Below are positions 1 through 3,784 of a stretch of DNA of 6,223 bases, piece by piece (position 1 is the stretch's first letter; each line of letters starts with the position of its first letter). The stretch is from CAYMUB01 sp964393545. Its GTDB lineage: Bacteria; Patescibacteriota; Microgenomatia; Daviesbacterales; UBA10151. The position numbers and the translations under genes were made by a program. A model generated the notes under the pieces. The model was not told the DNA's origin, did no database searches, and was given only the letters and a program-made list of their open reading frames with translations. Location of the stretch: assembly GCA_964393545.1 (NCBI GenBank), contig CAYMUB010000012.1:1-6223 (forward strand). The letters are read 5' to 3'.

Positions 1-60
1 CTGAGTTACTGTTCATATTACAAATTGTAGTAGTAAACTATATTTGAGTCAAATATTTTT

Positions 61-435
61 ATGAAAAAGAAAATAATTTTCTTTTTAGCTATATCTTTTA
101 TATTATTTTTTCTTTATCAGCTTAAAATTCCACATATTTTACTAGGTATTTACCTCTCCCCTTCAGATCAAATAACCCAAGCTGATGCAATTGTGGTTGT
201 AAGTGGAGATGGTGACCGTATGGAACATGCAATTGATTTATATAGACAAGGCTTTGCTCCCAAACTTATTTTGTCTGGTGCTGCAAAGGATGGTTTTACT
301 TCTAATGCTTTAGCCATGCACATTGAAGCATCAAGATCAGGAATTCCTAATGAAGCTGTGATCTTGGAAGAAAAAGCATACAACACCTATGAAAACGCTT
401 TATATACTAAAGAAATCGTTTTTCGCAAGGGATGA
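61..435 (+). CDS. DUF218 (YdcF/SanA-like) membrane-anchored protein, N-terminal part of a frameshifted gene
   Basis: This 124-residue frame holds the N-terminal two thirds of a DUF218-family protein. DUF218 proteins (YdcF, SanA and ElyC types) are membrane-anchored, envelope-related proteins whose reaction is not settled. Residues 5-20 form a hydrophobic anchor with lysines before it. The family core follows: ADAIVVVSGDGDR (41-53), a helix with A-x-x-LYRQGFAPKLILSG (57-73), and the YNTYENA segment (107-113). The frame then stops at a TGA overlapping an ATG (ATGA, 432-435), just where the next family block should begin. That block lies in the -1 frame immediately downstream. The two parts total 197 residues, the usual family size, so I read this as one gene broken by a one-base loss (GGGG to GGG at 429-431 would restore K-G-M-K). 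No SD is visible before the start; a TATATT at 39-44 may be a -10. Family call is confident. Confidence 0.85.
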   Translation: MKKKIIFFLAISFILFFLYQLKIPHILLGIYLSPSDQITQADAIVVVSGDGDRMEHAIDLYRQGFAPKLILSGAAKDGFTSNALAMHIEASRSGIPNEAVILEEKAYNTYENALYTKEIVFRKG

Positions 436-653
436 AAAATATTATTCTGGTTTCCTCACCATATCATCAGCGTAGAGTTTATGAAACATTTAAAAATGTA
501 TTTAAAGGGTCAGAAATTAAACTGCAAAACAGCCCATCTCATTACTCAACCTGGAAAGCAGATAATTGGTGGCAATCAGATAAAGATCTTCATTTAACAC
601 AAGAAGAGACTGTAAAAATTCTGTGGGCAAATATTACAGGAAACTATAAATAG
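432..653 (+). CDS. DUF218 protein, C-terminal part after the frameshift
   Basis: This 73-residue frame continues the DUF218 protein of the preceding frame. It opens with KNIILVSSPYHQRRV, matching the family's conserved block in which a beta strand is followed by S-x-Y-H-x-x-R. It lacks any membrane anchor, has no recognisable SD at normal spacing (AAGGG directly abuts the ATG), and is not a full domain alone. Separate translation by ATGA coupling is possible, but a one-base deletion or a sequencing error in the G run is simpler. The gene ends 28 bp before the convergent end of the permease gene on the other strand. Confidence is high that this is the family's C-terminal block and moderate on whether a functional product is made. 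Confidence 0.75.
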   Translation: MKNIILVSSPYHQRRVYETFKNVFKGSEIKLQNSPSHYSTWKADNWWQSDKDLHLTQEETVKILWANITGNYK

Positions 654-681
654 TTAAATACTCAATTCTGGTTTCAAAATC

Positions 682-1194
682 TCATATACATTTCTCGCAT
701 ACGACATTAATTTTTTTTGAGACTAAATAAAGCGAAGTCAGTAAAATTATAATAGAAACGATAAAAACCCATTGACGATACTGTAATAGTGGAAATACCA
801 CCCCAGCACTAATCCCTAATGCTCCAAAAATACCAGCAAGACACATTGGACAGAGCTTTGTTCCAAATAGAAATGCAGGAACTACACTAAATAAACCTAT
901 ACCTCCTTGTCCAGCAGTCTTAAGATAAGCCTTTCGCCTTGTTAAAGCGAAAAGGTAAAAAAACATTACAAGTAAAAGACTTTCTAAAAGGGCAAGCGTA
1001 AAAAGCAGAAAATAGTCGCTTACTCCAAATAAGGTAGCTTGGAAATCTATACTATTACCAGGGATGAATTTAACAGGTATGAGAAACAGCAAAAAAGCAA
1101 TGGTTGGGATAAGCAAAAGAAAAGCAAATAGATAGGCTCTGCTATTTAAAACTTTTTTAATTGTTAATATGATTTGAGTAAGGCTATTTTTCAT
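682..1194 (-). CDS. CPxC membrane protein, putative MerC/MerT-type metal transporter
   Basis: A 170-residue integral membrane protein with about four hydrophobic segments: roughly 20-41, 60-84, 100-138 (long, perhaps a hairpin) and 142-158. The third segment carries the C115-P-M-C118 pair followed by a glycine-rich GIFGALGISAG stretch. This resembles the cysteine-bearing helices of small mercuric-ion transporters of the MerC/MerF/MerT type, though I cannot assign it to one of those families. A second pair, C166-E-K-C169, sits at the extreme C-terminus. By analogy the pairs could pass a thiophilic metal ion, or electrons, across the membrane. It is the last gene of the MerR-thioredoxin operon, 54 bp after the thioredoxin stop. 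No clear SD precedes its ATG, but a stem-loop lies in that gap. It could also be a thiol/disulfide exchange protein of the DsbB/VKOR kind, though it lacks their full pattern. Confidence 0.7.
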   Translation of the reverse strand: MKNSLTQIILTIKKVLNSRAYLFAFLLLIPTIAFLLFLIPVKFIPGNSIDFQATLFGVSDYFLLFTLALLESLLLVMFFYLFALTRRKAYLKTAGQGGIGLFSVVPAFLFGTKLCPMCLAGIFGALGISAGVVFPLLQYRQWVFIVSIIILLTSLYLVSKKINVVCEKCI

Positions 1195-1213
1195 TTGATT
1201 TGCAGCTTAACAG

Positions 1214-1245
1214 TTGGAGGCTGCCCGTGCACAAAGCAGCTCCAA
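1214..1245 (-). promoter_or_regulatory. Stem-loop between thioredoxin and permease genes
   Basis: TTGGAG (1214-1219) pairs with CTCCAA (1240-1245), and CTGC (1221-1224) pairs with GCAG (1236-1239). This gives a 10-bp stem with one bulged base (1220) and an 11-nt loop that contains GTGCAC. It lies within the operon, and no T-run follows it in the transcript direction, so it is not a classical terminator. It could tune permease expression or protect the transcript. The structure is seen directly; its role is inferred. Confidence 0.4.
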
Positions 1246-1248
1246 ACA

Positions 1249-1530
1249 TTATAAAGGTGTTCCTATACCAGCTACTTGTAAGTCTTCCTTAATCACTGCT
1301 TCGCTTTCGCAACAGGAACAGACCTTACCATCAACAACCACTGTTGGAACTTTCTTAATGCCATATTCTTTTGCTTTTACTCTACACTCGTCAGTCCCGC
1401 AACCTTTATTTAAGTCGTGAATGTGGACATCACAGCTTGGGCAAGCAAGCTCTTGTACCATTTTGACTGTTGGATCACAGACAGGACATCCTGCGGTAAA
1501 AACCTCAACTTTGCGTTTGTTGTCTGCCAT
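1249..1530 (-). CDS. Cysteine-rich thioredoxin/glutaredoxin-like protein
   Basis: A 93-residue thioredoxin-fold protein. Near the N-terminus is beta-strand VEVFTAG followed by the redox pair C15-P-V-C18. The cis-proline motif VPT-VVVDG sits at 61-68. Beyond the active site it carries six or seven unexpected cysteines: C30-P-S-C33, C44 and C49, and a C71-S-C-C74 cluster, nine in all. That many thiols suggests metal binding or thiol relay in the cytoplasm, perhaps handing a soft metal to or from the CPxC membrane protein encoded next. The start is fixed by a strong SD (AAAGGAGGTG, about 6 nt upstream), which lies inside the end of the regulator gene. The two coding regions overlap by 26 nt, so they are translationally linked. 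A longer upstream reading exists but ignores this SD. There is no signal peptide. The family call is good; the exact substrate is unknown. Confidence 0.88.
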   Translation of the reverse strand: MADNKRKVEVFTAGCPVCDPTVKMVQELACPSCDVHIHDLNKGCGTDECRVKAKEYGIKKVPTVVVDGKVCSCCESEAVIKEDLQVAGIGTPL

Positions 1531-1987
1531 TTTTAACACCTCCTTTCTTTGTAATTGTTTCCATTTGCTCCAGTACTTCACAGCAATCCTTTTTAGATAC
1601 CTTTTCCTGGGGATTGGTGAGATTCAAGGAAGTAAGATTACTTTGTAAGTCTTCTAATTGTGCTTCTAACTCCTGCAGTTCACCTATTCGTTGTTTTACT
1701 GACTCAATGTACTTTGGTAAGTGTGTAAGCAAATTTCCTTTTAAGTGCTCACAGCTCCCATCTAGGCATTCTTCAACTAATTGTTTTACTTCATTAAGTG
1801 GTAATCCTAATGTTCTAGCTTGCTTAATTAAACGCAGTCTGGCAATATCTTCTACACCATACTCTCGATACTTATTATCCATCCGCTTTGCGGGCTGTAA
1901 GAGCTTAATATCCTCGTAGTATCGGATGGTTTTTGTAGGAATTCCTACCTGCTTAGAAACTTGTCCAATAGTAAGTTGTGCAGTCAT
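1505..1987 (-). CDS. MerR-family metal-responsive transcriptional regulator
   Basis: From the ATG at 1987 this is a 160-residue MerR-family activator. It begins with a winged-helix DNA-binding domain (LTIGQVSKQVGIPTKTIRYYE, then YREYGVEDIARLRLIKQARTLG) and continues with a dimerisation helix rich in Glu, Leu and Gln (about 95-120). Metal-sensing cysteines appear at C79 (in DGSCEHL, the place of ZntR C79 or MerR C82) and C135-C136 near the C-terminus; C74 is extra. The usual first cysteine of the metal-binding loop is absent, so the ligand set is unusual. An upstream TTG (2026) would add 13 residues, but that TTG is the first base triplet of the -35 box, so the ATG is preferred. The predicted transcript starts about 2 nt before it, with no SD. 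It heads the operon and probably controls itself through the dyad at 2003-2023. Which metal it senses cannot be read from the sequence. Confidence 0.9.
   Translation of the reverse strand: MTAQLTIGQVSKQVGIPTKTIRYYEDIKLLQPAKRMDNKYREYGVEDIARLRLIKQARTLGLPLNEVKQLVEECLDGSCEHLKGNLLTHLPKYIESVKQRIGELQELEAQLEDLQSNLTSLNLTNPQEKVSKKDCCEVLEQMETITKKGGVKNGRQQTQS
1536..1545 (-). promoter_or_regulatory. Strong Shine-Dalgarno site for the thioredoxin-like gene
   Basis: On the minus strand AAAGGAGGTG precedes the ATG by about 6 nt, an almost full complement of the 16S rRNA tail. It is embedded in the last codons of the MerR-family gene and decides the start of the thioredoxin-like gene. It also shows that this organism uses SD initiation, which makes the SD-less first genes in this window notable. 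Confidence 0.85.
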
Positions 1988-1995
1988 ATATTGAG

Positions 1996-2026
1996 AGTAT
2001 AAACATTCCAGTCGCTGGAATGTCAA
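1996..2026 (-). promoter_or_regulatory. MerR-type promoter/operator of the metal-response operon
   Basis: On the minus strand TTGACA (2026-2021) and TATACT (2001-1996) are separated by 19 bp, the overlong spacing typical of promoters untwisted by MerR-family activators. Between and over them lies a perfect dyad, ACATTCCAG-N3-CTGGAATGT (2003-2023, centre 2013). The expected transcription start is about position 1989, just 2 nt before the regulator's ATG. The -35 box begins 8 bp after the stop codon of the L,D-transpeptidase gene. The single promoter drives regulator, thioredoxin and permease together, implying autoregulation, unlike the divergent mer promoters of Tn21 or Tn501. Confidence 0.88.
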
Positions 2027-2034
2027 GGGGCATT

Positions 2035-2775
2035 TTAGTCACGAATTACTACTCTTATACCGGGATTATCTTCTGTAGTATTAATAGCCCCAACCCCTTC
2101 TGGTATAACAGGACCAGCCCATTGGTATAAAAGCCCTGCTTCTTCAGGTTTTAGATTGATACAACCACTGCTTCTATTCTTTATGCCAAAGTCATTATGC
2201 CAATATGCTCCATGAATTGCATAACCTTTCCAGTTAGGGACATTCCCTCCACCAAAAAAGAGAGAGTAGGGAACATTCGGTAAATTATAGTAGCCACTTG
2301 TTCCGGGGATGCCGCCTTTATATCGTTGGGATCTGACCTTTATCCAAACTTTATACTCACCTGTTGGTGTTTCATAACCCGGCCTACCGGTTGAGGTAGA
2401 AAACTCATAAACTTTTCTGTTTCCTTCCCAGGCATATAGTTTAAGATCAGATAAATCAATTTCTACCCACTTTTCTGTCCCATCTGAAGCTGTATGTAGA
2501 CCTAAGACTTGATTTTGGGATTCTCTAGCTTGAGCTAAAATACTTTCTGTTTCGGCCTTGGAAATAGCTTGTACAGGCTTATTATCAAAAATGGTATTTC
2601 CTGCATTATCTAAAAACTCACCATTACTTTTTAGAAGTTGTTTATAGAAAGCATCGGTTCCATCACCCCAGTTAGCAATTTGCGTCTCATAAGAATTTTG
2701 GTTAGGTTTAAAGAAAAAATTTAAAGACAATAATCCAAAAATTAAGATGAGTAGGGACAGAAACAAAAATCTCAT
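2035..2775 (-). CDS. L,D-transpeptidase (YkuD domain), membrane-anchored
   Basis: A 246-residue protein with an N-terminal hydrophobic anchor or signal (residues 2-22). It continues with a linker region (about 28-98) and a YkuD catalytic domain (about 102-245). The domain opens with the typical W-V-E-I-D-L-S-D-L-K-L-Y-A-W strand and carries TSTGRPGYETPTGEY (127-141). Its catalytic block is H188-G189 followed by S-S-G-C205-I-N, where C205 is the expected nucleophile and H188 the base. Such enzymes form 3-3 cross-links in peptidoglycan or attach proteins to it, acting outside the membrane. The ATG is directly preceded by an inverted repeat, and no SD is visible. The gene ends 8 bp before the MerR promoter. 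It follows a leftover hydrolase tail, so its own promoter is likely at 2790-2818. The family call is very secure. Confidence 0.93.
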   Translation of the reverse strand: MRFLFLSLLILIFGLLSLNFFFKPNQNSYETQIANWGDGTDAFYKQLLKSNGEFLDNAGNTIFDNKPVQAISKAETESILAQARESQNQVLGLHTASDGTEKWVEIDLSDLKLYAWEGNRKVYEFSTSTGRPGYETPTGEYKVWIKVRSQRYKGGIPGTSGYYNLPNVPYSLFFGGGNVPNWKGYAIHGAYWHNDFGIKNRSSGCINLKPEEAGLLYQWAGPVIPEGVGAINTTEDNPGIRVVIRD

Positions 2776-2804
2776 ATGATCTACTAATAAGAGTAGTAGA
2801 TCAT
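2776..2804 (-). repeat. Perfect 11-bp inverted repeat abutting the L,D-transpeptidase start
   Basis: ATGATCTACTA (2776-2786) and TAGTAGATCAT (2794-2804) are exact reverse complements with a 7-nt loop. The repeat ends at the base next to the start codon and overlaps the probable -10. It could be a repressor operator, or a hairpin that hides the start if the transcript includes it. With no T-run it is not a terminator. Confidence 0.65.
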
Positions 2805-2818
2805 GAAGAATCAGTCAA
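2790..2818 (-). promoter_or_regulatory. Possible promoter of the L,D-transpeptidase gene
   Basis: TTGACT (2818-2813) is five of six to the -35 consensus. With a 17-bp spacer it is followed by TACTCT (2795-2790), a weak -10. Transcription would begin near 2783, leaving an 8-nt leader without an SD. The inverted repeat at 2776-2804 covers the -10 and the start site, which suits an operator. The -10 is poor, so confidence is limited. Confidence 0.4.
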
Positions 2819-2842
2819 TATTATTGCGAAGCAAGAGCTTGC

Positions 2843-3076
2843 TCATTTCTTTAGATATTTGTCAAAAAAGCTTATTGTTCTTTCGGAAATTTCATCCCAT
2901 CCTAAATTTCTAAAGTTATGATCCTGACCTTCATATTCAAAATACTCAACAGTTTTTCCCTCTTTTTTTAATGCCTCATTGAGACTTTTTGACCATTCTG
3001 GTTTAACTTCTGTATCTGCTAAACCTTGATGTAAACTAATAGGAGTTTGAATATACTGTAAATAATTAATTGGTGA
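2843..3076 (-). pseudogene. C-terminal remnant of a second alpha/beta hydrolase copy
   Basis: The 77 codons read SPINYLQYIQTPISLHQG and onward, and match residues 423-499 of the full hydrolase at 3783-5285, including the catalytic Asp (in LADTEV) and His (in GQDHNF). The nucleophile Ser domain and the whole membrane domain are missing, so it cannot be an active enzyme. Homology ends at about 3076, at the promoter of the plus-strand gene. An in-frame TTG at 3094 extends the reading frame a little, but those codons match nothing. A 97-bp block (2901-2997) is identical to 3844-3940. The neighbouring 79 bp (2998-3076 against 3941-4019) differ at about 18 positions, many of them third-codon changes, so the copy diverged as coding sequence before being broken. 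Confidence 0.85.
2901..2997. repeat. 97-bp perfect direct repeat, copy 1
   Basis: Identical base for base to 3844-3940, 943 bp away, in the same orientation. It lies inside the hydrolase remnant. Sequence on both sides is homologous but clearly diverged, so this tract is more recent than the duplication itself. Confidence 0.9.
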
Positions 3077-3082
3077 TATGAT
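3074..3082 (+). promoter_or_regulatory. Extended -10 promoter giving a leaderless transcript
   Basis: TGATATGAT is an extended -10 element (TGn followed by TATGAT, five of six to consensus). Counting seven bases on, the start site falls at 3089, the A of the next gene's ATG, so the message would be leaderless. No SD is present and no good -35 is seen, which fits extended -10 promoters. The TG of the element belongs to the hydrolase remnant, so the promoter straddles the duplication junction. Confidence 0.5.
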
Positions 3083-3088
3083 ACACGT

Positions 3089-3481
3089 ATGCAATTTGCC
3101 CTATTAAATAAAAAACGTATCCTTATCACAACCTCTTTAATTATATTAATATTTTTAGGAGGTTTTTTACTTCTTCTATTCAATGAACCTGCACCACAGT
3201 TATTTCCTTTGAATAACCCAAAAGCTCAGTATAGAATAGAAAAGAGTGAGAATAACGTTTATACGATTGCTTATAAAGATAATTCCCAAGATATAAAAGG
3301 TGTCATGATAGGAAATAGCAAAATTAACCTTGATCAATTTATAGGAAAGAATGTCCAGATTAAAGGGGAATTCAAGAATCGCAAAGATACTCAGTGCATT
3401 GCTGGTAAATGTCAGTACATTTATGGGCCTTATGTAGCTCTTGATATTTTTGATATTCAAGAAAGACAGGATGAAAAATAA
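3089..3481 (+). CDS. Small membrane-anchored protein with OB-fold-like domain
   Basis: A 130-residue protein of unknown function. Residues 10-31 are one strongly hydrophobic segment after a KK-R cluster, so the rest is probably outside the membrane. Residues 46-124 are rich in beta-strand patterns. INLDQFIGKNVQIKGEF (79-95) is typical of OB-fold strands, in which a glycine-lysine turn precedes V-x-I-K-G. Two cysteines (C103, C108) could form a disulfide. It lies on the strand opposite its neighbours, between the full and remnant copies of the hydrolase tail. The next gene starts inside its last codons (11-nt overlap), making a two-gene unit. The ATG is supported by the extended -10 whose start site coincides with it. 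The OB-fold reading is from pattern only and is moderate. Confidence 0.75.
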   Translation: MQFALLNKKRILITTSLIILIFLGGFLLLLFNEPAPQLFPLNNPKAQYRIEKSENNVYTIAYKDNSQDIKGVMIGNSKINLDQFIGKNVQIKGEFKNRKDTQCIAGKCQYIYGPYVALDIFDIQERQDEK

Positions 3482-3776
3482 AAAAGTTATTTTGATCATT
3501 GCTACATTACTAATAATAGTTTCGGCAGGATTCTACCTTTATGAAAATGATATGGCTGATAATGGCAAATCCTATGCAAGCAAACAAACTCTATGTATGC
3601 AATTTGCACAAAGTTATCTTAGAACTATTCCTAAAACTGAAACCTACTTTAATGATGAAAAATGGAGTATGGCCGTAGATGTGGAGACTGATTTGTATAA
3701 TATGTGTCTCTTGGATTTAAATAAAGAATCTTTAAAAAATTATAAAGTTAACGCTCTCGAGAAATACCAAAGGTAA
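3471..3776 (+). CDS. Small membrane-anchored protein of unknown function
   Basis: A 101-residue protein I do not recognise. It begins MKNKKVILIIATLLIIVSAG, a lysine-rich start followed by a single hydrophobic segment (5-24), so it is either a signal-anchor protein or exported. The rest is hydrophilic with two cysteines (C42, C79) that could pair outside the cell. I chose the ATG at 3471 over the upstream in-frame ATG at 3441 because it puts the positive residues directly before the membrane segment. It also gives a short 11-nt overlap with the preceding gene, suggesting coupled translation. Its stop lies 6 bp from the stop of the convergent hydrolase gene. It probably acts with the OB-fold-like partner, but nothing shows how. 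Confidence 0.65.
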   Translation: MKNKKVILIIATLLIIVSAGFYLYENDMADNGKSYASKQTLCMQFAQSYLRTIPKTETYFNDEKWSMAVDVETDLYNMCLLDLNKESLKNYKVNALEKYQR

Positions 3777-3784
3777 GTTTTTTT
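3766..3784 (+). terminator. Weak possible terminator at the convergent gene ends
   Basis: TACC-AAA-GGTA forms a four-pair hairpin, followed after AG by seven T residues (3778-3784). It overlaps the stop codon of the plus-strand gene and lies where two genes converge. The stem is too short for a confident call. Confidence 0.25.

Noticed and set aside
168..386. Minus-strand frame inside the DUF218 gene
   Set aside because: It is antisense to conserved family blocks and has no features.
430..435. TGA read as an amino acid (alternative code)
   Set aside because: Reading through in the same frame loses all DUF218 similarity, and TGA ends several other genes here.
1214..1919. Plus-strand frames opposite the metal operon (1214-1420, 1421-1648, 1614-1919)
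   Set aside because: They are antisense to well-supported genes and show no recognisable domain or start signal.
1988..2026. TTG start giving a 173-residue regulator
   Set aside because: The TTG is the beginning of the TTGACA -35 box, and MerR-family proteins normally begin close to the MTAQLTIGQ position.
2830..2843. AGCAAG-AG-CTTGCT palindrome as a terminator
   Set aside because: It is a short stem with no T-run in either direction at suitable distance.
3077..3094. TTG-started 83-residue protein as a real gene
   Set aside because: The first codons match nothing, homology begins at 3076, and only the tail of the hydrolase fold is present.
3087..3607. 13-bp repeat GTATGCAATTTGC at 3087-3099 and 3595-3607
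   Set aside because: One copy lies within a coding region, and a single match of this length can arise by chance in a 6-kb AT-rich window.
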